From Lanius collurio (taxonomy: Eukaryota; Chordata; Aves; Passeriformes; Laniidae): a stretch of DNA of 64,000 nucleotides. Below are positions 1 to 11,411 of the stretch, in pieces (the stretch's first letter is position 1; the number at the start of each line of letters is the position of its first letter). The translations under genes and the position numbers were made by a program. The stretch lies in assembly GCA_020086605.1 (NCBI GenBank), contig JACBWW010000045.1, positions 2,442,269-2,506,268 of the forward strand. The letters run 5' to 3'. The notes beneath the pieces are model-generated. The model made no database searches. It worked only from the letters and a program-made list of their open reading frames with translations, and was not told the DNA's origin.

Positions 1-74
1 TGGACGCACAACCCAGCGCCCTCTGATTGCCCAACTCACCTTTCCACCCACGGCACCACGGAGCTCCTGCCACC

Positions 75-3000
75 ATGAAAACCATCATTGCAGCCTGCTC
101 CCAGAATCTCAGCGGTAAGAGAGTCCCAAAATGGGTTGGGATGGTTCCTCATTCTCCAGCAATGAGAGGAGCTGGTGGTTGTCACTGCTGGCTGCTTGCT
201 TGGGAATGCTGAGGAGAAAGGGGGCGTTGGGAGCGATTTGGGGATAACTCCACAGGAAAACGCACAGTTGCTCCACGGGATGAAATTTTGGATGACATTT
301 GGGAATGTTACGCACAAGATACTCCTGCAAATTTCAAATGCTGGGTTTTCAGAGGTTCCTGTCACCGTGGATGGGGCTGGCAGCGGGGCCCAGGGATGTT
401 CTGTGCCTATGCTCTGGACTTCCATGGAGCTTTTGGAATGGGAGTTGGGAGAAGGATGTTTAAAAGCAGCTATTTGGTGGGCATAAGTTTGCTGGGAAGA
501 GCTGTGTCTTCCCTGGGAAAAAGAAGGGACTGAGTTCTGCAGGTGGCTGGGATTTGGGGAATGTGGGGTGAGTGGAAGAGATCTTTCAGAGCCCAGCATT
601 CTGCATGGGAGAAAGGGACAAAAATTCCTCACTAGAAAAATCCCCCATGGGCCCGAGATGGCTCCAGTGTTTAATTTATTTCACTTGTCCCATTCCTGGT
701 TTGGATTGAGCTGGGAAGAACTGAAACTCCACCAGCTTCCTCAACCAGTGGGTGATGGTTCTCCTCTGACCCGGGGGTCCCTGGCTTGGGGAGCCACAGG
801 AACAGGGCTGCTGCTATGTCCCCCTGATCATCTCTCTGGCCAACATGCGGATTTGGGGTTGTTTTCCCAAGGAAACAAGGCTCTTGTGACACTGGGGTGG
901 TCCCGGCACGGGGACCTTTGGCCAGGTGCGCTGCGCTGGCAGGGCCGGCACCACAGGCCCGTTTCAGGGAGCAGGGATGGGGCCGTGCCTGGAGTTTGGA
1001 TCCTGGCTCCCAGCCCAGGGAGGTTAATGGTTCACCAAGGTTGGCTGGAGGGAAGGGGTGGCAGGGGGAGCAGAGTGGCTGCACTGCCGGGGGCATGTCC
1101 CTGTGGGGACACCGTGTGATGGCCCCCCCCGGCCACCCTGGCTCGGCCTTGGGGCTGGCCTTGGCACTTGCTGGGGGTGATGCCTCCCTGCTGTGCCAGC
1201 TGAGAAATCTTCAAATCCCCAGTGAGCCTGAGCACACCAAGGAGGGCATGGGAATGGTCCTGTGCTTTGGGAACTGGGCATTGAGTGGGATGTGCTGCTG
1301 CTCTCAGCCCCACTGGTGCATGGAGCTGTTGGGCTTGGGGGTGCCCAGGTGCTCCCTGCTCTGGGGACAGCCCTGATCGCCCAAGGCCACCTCCCGGCAT
1401 GGTCTAGAGCTCTCTGGGGATGAGCATCTTGCATTCCACCCCCCAGACCCCATCCCTCCTCACCCCTCTGCTCATCCTTCCCATCCCACCTCCCTCCCGG
1501 CGCTGCTGGGTGCTGGCCGGCAGCCCGGTGGCCCCGTCCGTGTGCGAGCCGCGCTGTTTTGGGCGGCGGCCCTGTCCCCCTCTCCGCAGGCAGCCGGGCC
1601 AGCATCCAGACTGCCCTGAGGACGCTGCTGGCCGTGCCCTGGCCCTCGCAGCGCGACGTCCGCTCTGCACTCCAGCTCCTGGCCGTGCTGCAGTGGGTGC
1701 TCAGCTTCCTTCTGCTGGGTGAGTGAGCGAGGGGCTGCGGGAGTCCCCAGGGGGGCCACACGCCCGCTCACCCCCTGCCCGGCTCCCGCAGGGACCGTCA
1801 GCCTCCTGCTCCTCATCTACCTGCTGTTCACCAGCCTTTGGCTCGTCCCCGTGCTCTACCTGGCGTGGATCATCTTCGACTGGGACACGCCGGAGAAAGG
1901 TGGGGTGGTCGTGTCCCCCCTTCCTCCAGCTTTGCAGCAGGATGGGGGTGGGGTCCCCCTTTCTCCAGGTCCCTCCCAGAAAATGGGGAGCACCGCACCC
2001 ACCTGCCCCTTCCCCCCGCTCCCCATCATCAGCACCGCTGTGGGTGGTGGGATGCAGGGGGCCGGAGGGGAGCGCTTCCCTGGGATCCTGCTGCCCGCTG
2101 GGCTGGGCTGGCCGTCATCCCCTCCCGGCTTCGCAGGTGGCAGGAGGCTGCCGTGCCTGCGGCGATGGACCGTGTGGAAGCACTTTCGGGATTATTTTCC
2201 GGTGAAGGTACGGCCGGGGCGGGATGGGACCACCCAAAAGGCGGTGCCACCGTCAGGTCCCCGTGACCCTTTTTGTCCCCGCAGCTGGTGAAGACACACG
2301 ACCTGTCCCCCAGCCACAACTACATCATCGGCTCGCACCCTCACGGCATCCTCTGCGTCGGCGCCTTCTGCAACTTCATCACGGGCTCCACGGGCTTCGA
2401 GGAGCTGTTCCCGGGCATCCGCTCCTTCCTCACTACTCTGGCCGGAAACTTCCGCCTGCCCGTGTTTCGGGAGTACCTGATGAGTGGGGGTGAGCGGTGC
2501 CTGCCCTGCCCAGCTCGGGTGGGGCTGCCTCGAGCCCCTGGCCACCCCTCTCTTGCCCAGCTCTGCCCGTAGTGCCCACGGGCAGAGGGCCCGGGGGAGT
2601 GGGCTGATCCCTCTGAGGGAAATACGGGAGGGATGGTGCTCCCGGGAGCGGGCAGGGCAGGGGTGGCAGGTGCTCTGCCTGCACCGTGCCTGAGCGACAG
2701 CTTCACCTCGCACCCCGCCTGCACCATGCCCACACCCTGCCTGAGCTCCACCTTCGCCTTGCTCGCACCCCGCCCGCACCTTGCTTACACCCTGTCTGCA
2801 CCCCTCTTACACCCTGCCCGCACCTTGTCTACACCCTGCCCGTGCCCTCCGTCCCCGCTGTCCCCACCCTGCCCTGCCCGCTCCCTGCCGCAGCAGGGGG
2901 AGCCCTTGCACTGTCCTTGCGCTGGTCCCACCAGGCGCTGTCGCTCGGGGGGACCCTCGGCGGTCCCTGTCGGGTGCCCGGGCACCGCAGTGCCACAACC

Positions 3001-3786
3001 CCGGTGCTCCGTCCCGCCGCAGGGCTGTGCCCGGTGACCCGCCGTGCCATCGGGTACCTGCTGTCCCAGAAAGGCACCGGCAACGCCGTGGCCATCGTCA
3101 TCGGCGGCGCGGCCGAGTCGCTGTCCTGCCGGCCCGGAGTCACCACGCTCATCCTCAAGAACCGCAAGGGTTTCGTCCGCATGGCTCTGCGGCACGGGTG
3201 GGTCACGGCTGGGTCACCGGCACTGCCACCCCCGCGGGTCCCGGAGGTCTCCAGCGCCCCGTCACCACCCACCGTGTCCCCTCCTCAGGGCCTTCCTCGT
3301 CCCCTCCTTCTCCTTTGGGGAGAACGACCTCTTCCGCCAGGTGGTCTTTGAGGAGGGCAGCTGGATGAGGAGCATCCAGCGGCGCTTCCAGAAGATGATG
3401 GGCTTTGCTCCCTGCCTGTTCTACGGCCGCGGCCTCACCTCCGGCCAGTCCCGCGGCTTCCTGCCCTACTCCAGACCCATCACCACAGTGGGTGAGCGGC
3501 GGGGCTGGGGGTCCCCGGGGTGGGGGGTAAGGGGACACCTCACAGTGGGTGGTGCTGGAAGGCACCTCCTGGGTTGTGTCCCAAACGAGCCGAGTGTGTC
3601 ACCACCACCCTGACCCGTCCCCTGCCGGCAGTGGGGGAGCCGGTGGCCGTGCCCAAGGTGGAGAACCCGAGCCGGGAGCTGGTGGACCGGTACCACGAGC
3701 TCTACATCGATGCCCTGCTCAAGCTGTTCAACGAGAATAAGACCAAGTATGGACTGTCTGAGTCAGACGAGCTGCACATCCTCTGA
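75..3786 (+). CDS. DGAT2L6: DGAT2/AWAT-family acyl-CoA acyltransferase (DGAT2L6-like by position), complete
   Basis: Coding exons: 75-114, 1590-1718, 1792-1899, 2137-2207, 2285-2489, 3023-3197, 3289-3491 and 3632-3786. They sum to 1086 nt (361 aa plus TGA), and every junction is GT-AG and in phase. The family moves an acyl group from acyl-CoA to diacylglycerol or fatty alcohol in the ER membrane. Seen directly: a hydrophobic hairpin in exons 2-3 (about residues 40-85), the family HPHG motif at about 134-137, [16 protein letters not shown] and VPSFSFGEN, and a C-terminus ending DELHIL. The stretch [13 protein letters not shown] resembles DGAT2L6, while the N-terminus MKTIIAA and [18 protein letters not shown] resemble DGAT2 itself. 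The start has a good context (gccaccATGa). Position next to P2RY4 points to the DGAT2L6/AWAT1 locus. Substrate (triglyceride or wax ester) cannot be told from sequence, and AWAT1 or a DGAT2-like paralogue remains possible. Family call is sure; the exact symbol is not. Confidence 0.85.
2690..2860. repeat. Degenerate C-rich minisatellite in an intron
   Basis: Roughly 15-16-bp units of the type caccctgcctgcacc repeat about ten times inside the intron between the fifth and sixth coding exons of the acyltransferase gene. Units vary by a few bases. Confidence 0.7.
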
Positions 3787-5085
3787 GTGCCACCAGCGCC
3801 GGCCCCATCCTGGCTCATGAGGGCTCTTGCAGGGGGAATTTCAGTCAGCCTGGCATGGGGGACATGTGGGGGACAGTCCCCACCCTGGCCCTCTGCTCCT
3901 CTGACCTGAGTGGGAGATGGGAGGAGAGGGGAAAGCAAAGGCGAGATGGGAAAGGCTCCCCCTTGCAATGGGTTTGGAGGGGCTGTGGGTGACACAGCTG
4001 TCCCCTGCAAGGGGCTGGTGTGGGGCTGGGGCCAGCAATGGGCACAGTCCCCCTGGAATAATCAGGTCACCACAAGCTGAGGGAGGGGTTGTCATGGGAG
4101 GAGGGATTGATGGTGGGGTCTTTGGGGTGACATCCTGATGATGTGTGGGACCAGCCTGGGGGGACAGCCCACCCTGGGATGGAAGGGGGACATTCCTGGC
4201 CTTGGAGACCTGTGGATGTGGCCTGAGCCAGGACCACGTGGCCCCAGATGAGCCTTTCCTGCCATCTCCATACCCAATACAGATTTCCAACCTCCCAGCT
4301 ACTGTCTGTGTGTGTTCCAGAGGTCGGGATTGGCAGCACTGTGGTCGTACACCTGCACTGTTCATGTGGGTGCCCTTGTCACTCAGTGTGTCCCCTCCCT
4401 AGCAGCCCTATCTCCATCTGGGGCAGTGTTTGGCACAGCCCTTGCACCACTCAGGTGCAGCCAAGCAGCTCCCAGGTGCACCTGGACCACATTGGATATA
4501 ACGGGAGGTGAGGGGCAGCTCTTACTGGTCGAACTGGGCTCAGGAGGGAGGTCTCCTGCTGTCTCAGCTCTTGGTTCAGTGGTGAGTAAGGGGCTCTCTG
4601 TGTGGGGCTGGGATGTGCCATCCCTGGGGCCCTCTCCTTGCCCTGGGCAGCTCTTGTGAGATGTGGCTGTGTGTGACTGGTGAGTGGCTGGGGTGTGACA
4701 CCCCAGTGACACTCTGGGTGCACCTTTCTTGGGCATCTGCTGGCAGGACTCAAAGGGTGTAATGGGGACAGCCCCTTCTGGGGCTCCCCATGTGGGGACA
4801 GCTCTGTCCCATCCCTGCCAGGTTGGCCGTGGGAGAGTCAACAGCACTGATATCAATCTCAAGCACTGCTCTGCGCAGGCACTTGGTCAAACAAAAGGCC
4901 TGGGTAAACATTTGAGGAGCAAACACCCATAAAGGGAAATTCCCAAGAACCTTCCTGTAACCACTGGAGCTCCAGCTCATCCCTCCAGACCTGCCCCAGT
5001 GGATTTTCTCAGGGGTGAGGGTGTCTTGTCCCTCTTCCTTGCTCTGTAGGGAGAACCAGGCTTGAGCATAGAGAGGGGAAGGGGC
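3787..5085. other. Intergenic/3' UTR space between the acyltransferase gene and P2RY4
   Basis: No coding exon was recognised here. The left part must include the 3' UTR of the acyltransferase gene, but I found no canonical AATAAA on the plus strand; only a weak AATACA variant near 4274 is visible. The right part lies beyond the P2RY4 polyadenylation signal. The gene pair is convergent, so both 3' ends meet here. Confidence 0.5.
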
Positions 5086-5091
5086 TTTATT
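5086..5091 (-). terminator. Polyadenylation signal of P2RY4
   Basis: TTTATT on the plus strand reads AATAAA on the minus strand, about 480 bases after the P2RY4 stop. It gives a plausible short 3' UTR. Confidence 0.6.
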
Positions 5092-5570
5092 GGGGGTTAT
5101 GGGCAGCAAGTGTTCCAGGCCGTGTCCCTCCTTCTCTCCCAAGGCCAGCGATGTGAGAACCTGCCCAGCATGGGCTCTGTCCCCAGGTTCAGTCTGGTCC
5201 CTGCGTGTCACCACTGAGTCATCTGGAAGAGCTATGTCTGCCCAGGGAGGGACCAGTGTCCCTTCTCTTTGGTGACTTGTCAGCCCCACATGTCCTCAGG
5301 AGTGCCCTGGATGGAACACCAGCCTGCTGCCCCAAAAGAGCCTCCTCAGCGTCCTTCCCATTCCCATGAGTGCCCAGTGGCTCTCCTGCCCTCACCAGCA
5401 CCCTCCTCCCACAGCATCCCAGGGCAGGGCTGGGACCAGCCCATGGCCTCCAGCCCTCAGCCCTGCGGGGCTGGGTAGGGGCTGCTCAGGTCTGGGGACC
5501 TGGGGGTGCCCACATGGGGCTGTAGGGGGTTGTAACTCCTGGAGCCCAGGGCTGAGGTTACGGGATCCCT

Positions 5571-6695
5571 TCAGCACCCGCCTCTGCTGCGTGCAGTCCC
5601 GGTCCCTCGGGTGACACTGGAGATGTGGCTGCCATCCATGACGTTGTCTGCAAAGGGTGACACCAGGGCCAGGTCCAGGGTGGGCACGGGCCGGAGGCGC
5701 TGGGCAGCCCCGCGGCGCAGCTGGCCCCGGTACTTGTCCCCGGCCATGAAGTACAGAATGGGGTCGAGGCAGCTGTTGATGCTGGCCAGGGGCCGCGTGA
5801 TCTTGTAGGTGAAGTTGATGATGTTGAGGGTCCGGCAGTCGGCCTGGAAGTAGCGGGAGGTGTAGTAGAGGGTGCGGGTGATGTGGAAGGGCACGAAGCA
5901 GATGGCGAAGACAACAAGCACCACGATGATCATCTTGATGGAGCGCCTCTTGTAGGAGGGCATCCGGAGGCCGGGGCTGGAGAAGTTGGACTTGCAGAGC
6001 CGCTTGGCCATCAGGCAGTAGCACAGGACAATGACCAGGAAGGGCACCCCAAAGAGCAGGGCCATGACAGAGGAGCTGTAGTGCACGTAGTGGTCGAACT
6101 CCTCGGGTTTGGTGGTGTCGTGGCACAGGGTGATGTTGCCCTTGGAACTGGTGGTGACGAAGATGAGGTTGGGGATGAGGCAAATGGTGACCACGAGCCA
6201 GGCAGCCACACAGATGATGCGGGCGTGCTTGGTCTTTACCCACTTGAGAGAGCGGATGGGGTGGCAGATGCCCATGTAGCGGTGCACGCTGATGCATGTG
6301 AGGAAGAGGATGCTGCTGTAGAGGTTGGCGTAGAAGAGGAACCGCACGATCTTACAAAGCCCTGTCCCAAAGGGCCAATTGTTGCGGTCGGCGTAATAAT
6401 AGACCAGGGTGGGCAGGGACAGGACGTAGAGCGTATCTGACAGGGCCAGGTTGACCATGTAGGTGGTGGTGGCGTTCCAGGGCCTCATCCTGGAGATGAA
6501 CATCCACAGGGCCCAGGAGTTGAGGGGCAGCCCCACCACAAAGACAAAGCCATAGGAGACGGGCAGCAGGATGAACTTGAACTCCTCGTTGAAGACACAC
6601 TTTGCCTCAGGCGCCGCCGTGGTGTTCCCTCCCACCCAGGGAGCCGATGTCGGTGTCCACAGGGCAACTGGGAATGTCCTCACTGGAGCAGCCAT
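5571..6695 (-). CDS. P2RY4: P2Y purinoceptor 4, single-exon coding region
   Basis: A G-protein-coupled receptor of 374 aa for extracellular nucleotides (UTP/ATP in the P2Y2/P2Y4 group), acting at the plasma membrane through Gq. The protein has seven hydrophobic segments. Motifs seen: FKFILLPVSYG before TM1, LALSDTLYVLSLP in TM2, CISVHRYMGICHP at the end of TM3 (HRY in place of DRY, usual in P2Y), PEEFDHYVHYSS in loop 2, FVPFHITRTLYY in TM6 with the nucleotide-binding arginine region, and DPILYFMAG in TM7. N-glycosylation-type NTT lies near the N-terminus. I chose the ATG at 6695 (MAAPVRTF) because its context is good and 374 aa is close to the family length. An in-frame ATG 42 bases upstream also exists, but an AG acceptor may fall between the two. 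A shadow frame of 185 aa on the opposite strand is not a gene. Human P2RY4 has the same neighbours and strand. Confidence 0.93.
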   Translation of the reverse strand: MAAPVRTFPVALWTPTSAPWVGGNTTAAPEAKCVFNEEFKFILLPVSYGFVFVVGLPLNSWALWMFISRMRPWNATTTYMVNLALSDTLYVLSLPTLVYYYADRNNWPFGTGLCKIVRFLFYANLYSSILFLTCISVHRYMGICHPIRSLKWVKTKHARIICVAAWLVVTICLIPNLIFVTTSSKGNITLCHDTTKPEEFDHYVHYSSSVMALLFGVPFLVIVLCYCLMAKRLCKSNFSSPGLRMPSYKRRSIKMIIVVLVVFAICFVPFHITRTLYYTSRYFQADCRTLNIINFTYKITRPLASINSCLDPILYFMAGDKYRGQLRRGAAQRLRPVPTLDLALVSPFADNVMDGSHISSVTRGTGTARSRGGC

Positions 6696-6927
6696 GTTCT
6701 GCCAGCCAGACCTAGGGAGCAGTTCATAAAAGCACACTAGTCACTGATCTTGACCATTGTTGGCCATGAAGCATGGAAGGGAGCCAAAGCTGCCAGATTT
6801 CCTCCCCCTCCAGGAGCTCCGGCCGCTTTGATGGTTCTCTGGTTTTTCTCAACTCGCGTGTTCGGGCCTCGCAGGGAGCCGGGGGGTACTCGGCAAAGCC
6901 TCCCCTTCACAGACCCTGCACTGACAC

Positions 6928-6960
6928 CCATTAATCACCCATTAATCACCCATTAATCAC
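6928..6960. repeat. Three tandem 11-bp units carrying TAATCA
   Basis: The unit ccattaatcac occurs three times head to tail with no mismatch, about 235 bases upstream of the P2RY4 start codon (gene on the minus strand). Each unit carries a homeodomain-type TAAT core, one per helical turn. Confidence 0.85.
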
Positions 6961-8901
6961 CCCTTTGAGCCGGCGCAGGGGCGGCTGTGCCGCGCGGGGC
7001 CGGGAGCTAGCTGGGGACACAGCACCATGCCAGCCCCGCCGGGCACAGCCCCACGGCCGCCAAACAATGAGACCTTGATGAACACCAGCAGCCCCCGGCC
7101 GGGGCCAGCGCAGCCTCTTGGAAGCTGCCTCAGCCTAATTAGCACCATCCTGACAATGCCGCTGCTCCCGACGGGCTCCTTGGGAGAAGAAAGGCGGGAG
7201 GAGAAGAAAGGCTTGTCCGGGAGAATGCTGTGACCCAGAGAAATCCTGGGGGTCTCTTAAAGGAGCCTTTGGGAGAGTGTCCCTGGACAGCGAGGAGCCG
7301 CCGGGTGCTGTCTGTAGGGAAGGGATGAACTGAGCCCTGTGGAGAGGAGCTGCTGGAGCCACGTCCCAGCTCAAGGCAGAGCAAGTTCACAAGGCCAGCA
7401 GGACGTTCCCTCCTGCACCGCATTAAGATCAAAGGCTGGGATGTGTGAACTCCTGGGAAGTCGGCATGAGGACAAGCTGCCAAAGTTCAGAACTCTGTTC
7501 TCGAGCGGAAAGGGAAGTTCTGCCACCACCATGGTGTCCAGCAAAGGACTGGTGAGGGCTGCCTGTGCCTTGACCCCTCCACACCCTCCACCATCCCTGG
7601 TGAAACGATTCCTCCAAAGGAGGAATGCTTGGATGAGTAACCAGAGAGCAGGAGCTGCCGTGCTGCTGGCAGAGGTGAGGGTGTAGCCAAAACCATATTC
7701 GATGGAGAGAATGCTGGAGCATCTTCCAGTTCCCTTTGTGCAGAGCTCACACAGGAGGTGACAGGCACCAGGACAGAAGAGGACTCGGAGCTCAGGGATG
7801 CACTCTGGCTGGACCTGGTGCTACAGGGTGGAAGGACACATCCTCTCAGGCTCCTTCATCCCTTGGCTCCCTCATCATCCCCCTCCCGTTTCCCTTTGCT
7901 GTGAGGATGAGCAGGAATATCCCATAGGGTGTATCTGTGGGATCATCCCTGCCACGCCCTGCCTGGAGAGACACCCAGGGTTGACAGAGATGCTCATAAA
8001 TGACTCAGCAGGCAGATGGGACAGTGGGGGCCGGGCGCCTCCAGCCGCCCTCCCGGGGCTCTGTTTGAGTTGCGGGCTGAGCTCCGGGCCCACATCCAAC
8101 ACCCTGCGGCTGCCGGCCCGGCCACAGCTCCTGCCTTTATTGCGGGGATGAGTTCAGAGAGCAACAGGCAGGTCCTGATCAAACATTAACAGTGGGGAAC
8201 AACTTGGTTTGTTTTCCCAGAGCCAGGAGGGAAAACAAGCGGTAGGAAAACCTGAGCTTGCAAGCAAGGTGTCGGTGGTGGTCCTGGCTCAGCAGCCACG
8301 TGTCCCCAAGCTGCTGAGGACATGAGGGACTGGGAGATTCAGTTTCCTCTTCCAACCTCTGAGTGCAAGGGAGCACAAATCCTTGAGCCTGACCAGAGTG
8401 GAGCTGCTGCTGATTCAGCGTCCAAAAACACTATCTCTGACACAGGTCACCAAACAATTAAGATATGGAGAAGACAGTAAATAAAAATTAATTATTGAGT
8501 GTGGGGAATGCATAAGGAAAAATCCTGAGCAGCTGTGGAGTGCTGGGCTGCTCAGAGGAGAGCACAGGCACCTGGCTTCTGGCAGCTGATGCAGCCTTAG
8601 CACAGTCAGCAGTGGGATTTAATCACTCCCAAGCACATTCCTTTGGGGATAACCACCAAAAAGCAGAAATGCAGAAGAAGATGACATTTGGTAAGTTATA
8701 TATCAACAGGTTTCTTGATTCCTCATCTTAGTCACAACCAAAATCAGTGACTGAAATTACTGATTCACATCAGCCCAGCCTGAGGACACATCACCACCAG
8801 CCCCATTCCTGCTCCTTGCAGACATTCCAAGCAAAACTATCCTTGGCTGTAGGTTTTTGAGGAGGGATCGAGGTGTGAGGCAAGAGCTGGGACTGATTGT
8901 T

Positions 8902-9000
8902 GGAGCAGGAGATGGAAGGCACTGCAGGGGAAGGATGTGGAGCAGGGAGATGGAAGGCACTGCAGGGGAAGGATGTGGAGCAGGGAGATGGAAGGTGCTG
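8902..9000. repeat. Tandem repeat, about 2.6 copies of a 37-38-bp unit
   Basis: Units begin at 8902, 8939 and 8977, each starting ggagcagg and running through gatggaaggcactgcagg. Copies one and two are nearly identical; the third is cut short. Confidence 0.85.
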
Positions 9001-10534
9001 CAGGAAGAGGTGATGCTCCTGTTCTCCCCATTTTGTGGATGCACAAGGACTGCTGGGGAGTCCCTTGCTCATGACAGGCACATCCTCCAGGGATGGTGCC
9101 TATGGACTGGCCCTTGATGTCCCCCAGGAAGCAGCCAGGGGTCCTGGAAAACGCAGCAATAGCCATGGGCCAGTGGGAGGGGGCAGCGGCCTGCCATGGG
9201 GCATTGAGGGCGCGTGATGCCCTTGCCACAGGAATGGCAGCTTTTCCCTGGCTCCTGCTCCTGCAGATGTGCTCAGCCAGAATGGTCCTTTGGCTCCACT
9301 GGCAGCACCAGTCCCAGTGGGATCCAAGCATTCCCCCAACCCTGAGATTCACGGAGATGTTGGAAAGGCTCCAATAAAATGAATGAGTGGGACAACACCA
9401 GAGCAGACTCTGCCCCAGAGCCAAAGCCCTGCTGGTGGGACAGGATGGGAATCGTGGTGTTGAGGATCATGGAGCAACAGGCAGGAGCTCGGAGAGGGGA
9501 GCTGAGAGCAGATTTTGGAGCAGCTGCTCCAAATTTTGGGACTGGCTGCTGCTGGAGCATGGGAAAAACAGGGCTTTTCTCCTCGCCTAAGCCCTTGGAA
9601 ATTGCAAAACAAGGGGAAATTATGCAAAACATCCTGCAGAAGGACCCTTGTCCCTAATCACCACGTGGTTGGTGCAGCCAAAGCCCCGGCACGATGTGAC
9701 CTAATTCCAATCCTTCCCTTCGCCTGGAAGAGCAGCCAAGGCACGCTCTGCCGGGACACCTCCCCGGGGACACTAGTAGGGTCGGGCGTTTCCCTCGCTG
9801 TCCACCCCATCCCCTGCCCCGAGGTGACCCTGGGCAGGGTGGGGGTGAGGGTTCCCTTCCACCCTTGCTGGGCTGTCCCTGTCCCCCACCTCGCTGGGAA
9901 CAGGCAGGAGCCCACGGTGTCAGGCTGAGCCAAGGTAGCACCAGGGCAGCTTCAACCCATGAGGAAACAGAGATTTGGGGGAAGGAGAGGAAGATGAAGG
10001 AGAGGAGGAGGCCACACTGGGAAGGATGAAGGCGCTCGGTGACAGAGGAAGGAGGTGGCTTGTGAGGGAGGAGGCTGTACAGAGGGATTTGAGGGTGGCG
10101 GGGGGCTGGTGAGAACTGGCTGACCCCCACCCTGCACCCATCCAGCCCTGCAGATCCCAGCTCTGTCCCTCACCCCCGGAGCCCAGCTGGGACTGCGTGA
10201 CCATGGCGGGGCTGTCCCGGCTCACCTGCAGACCTGGGCGGCTCTCAGGAGTGGGGCCCCCACGGGGACAGCCTGCTCCCCACGCGGGACGGGGCCATGC
10301 CGGGGGCTGCGGGCGGCCCTGGCCGTGCCCTGCCGTGCCTGCCGTGCCGAGTGTGCCCGTTCCCGCTTCCCGCGGCAGGGAGCAAAGTGCCCGGCGAAGG
10401 CAGGGCTGGAGGCGGGCGAAGGCGGGGGCAGGAGCTGCCACAGGGCTCAGCCCCACTGCACTCCCATCCCTCTGTTGCCCTCGCAAGCTACGGGACATGG
10501 TGGCCTCTCCCGTGGAGTCACAGCCCTTTCCCCA

Positions 10535-10748
10535 GGAGGATCACGGCCCCTCAACCACGAGGGCATAGCCCCTCAGCCTTGGGCACAGTGTCCCCCACCC
10601 ATGGCTACCACATCCCTCCACCCATGGGGACCATGGTCACGCAACCACGAGGTCCAGAATCTCTCACCCATGGGCTGTGTCCCTCAGCCCATGGGGACTA
10701 CGGCCCCTCACTCATCGGGACCACAGTCCCTCAGCCACGAGGGTCGTA
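10535..10748. repeat. Degenerate minisatellite with CCCATGGGGAC / CCACGAGG units
   Basis: Six to seven units of about 30-35 bp alternate the cores cccatggggac and caaccacgagg with cccctca spacers. It lies about 500 bases beyond the SHIP-like gene's 3' end. It is non-coding as far as I can see, though one frame stays open through it. Confidence 0.7.
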
Positions 10749-11248
10749 GACCTCATCCCTGGGTCCCGTGGCCCCTCGACCGCCCCAGGGCAGCCCCCCT
10801 GCCCCGCTGGCCCCTGGGGTCCCTCAGACCGCGGCGCTGTCCCGCTGGCTCCCAGCCCCGCGGGGCAATCCTGAGGACAAAGGTGGCCACTGCCACCTTG
10901 AGGCCAGCCCGGGCATCGTGTTCCCAAAACCGGAGCCACCTCGGGCGTCGCACAGCCGGGACACTGCCGGGTCGAGGCGTTCCTGTATTTTGGGGGAGTG
11001 CCCCGCTCCCTGTGCCGGGCAGAGCAGAGCGGGGGGACAAGGGCTGTGACACCCGAGAGCTTTGCGATGGGCAAGGGCAGCCTCGAAGGTTCGATGCGCA
11101 GGTTTCCCATGGAATAGGAGGAGGTGCGGGGCAATTCCTTGGACCATCCAGGACACTGGGAGCCAGTGTTTCCTCACCTGGCCCGGCACTTTCCCTCCTT
11201 GCCCTTGAGCAGAACCAGGTGTGCAAACACGCAGCCAGTCCCTGACGC

Positions 11249-11254
11249 TTTATT
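11249..11254 (-). terminator. Polyadenylation signal of the SHIP-like gene
   Basis: TTTATT on the plus strand reads AATAAA on the minus strand, about 160 bases after the stop codon at 11412. Confidence 0.7.
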
Positions 11255-11411
11255 CTGGATAGTGATAGCAAAGGGAATCCTGTAGGGAATCAGTGCAGTG
11301 GCCTCGGGAATTGTGCTGAAGGGAAAGTCCTCCGGGGGCACCGTCTGAGCAGGGCTGAGCAGGAGGGAGCAGCTGCCGAGAGCACGAAGGTGCCCGGGGC
11401 TGGCTCGGCTG

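Larger units (their letters stand above)
6738..11248. other. Long intergenic interval between P2RY4 and the SHIP-like gene
   Basis: This 4.5-kb interval is upstream of P2RY4 and beyond the 3' end of the SHIP-like gene. It should hold the P2RY4 promoter and any non-coding 5' exon. I found three small tandem arrays (listed separately) and a GC-rich patch at about 10200-10450, but no exon with a recognisable family. Confidence 0.55.

Noticed and set aside
5883..6440. 185-residue open frame on the plus strand
   Set aside because: It is antisense to P2RY4 and made of acidic low-complexity residues produced by the complementary strand of conserved transmembrane codons.
10200..10520. Possible extra coding exon beginning ATGGCGGGGCTGTCC in a GC-rich patch
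   Set aside because: The frame shows no known domain, no convincing splice pairing with a neighbour, and GC-rich DNA here yields open frames on several strands.
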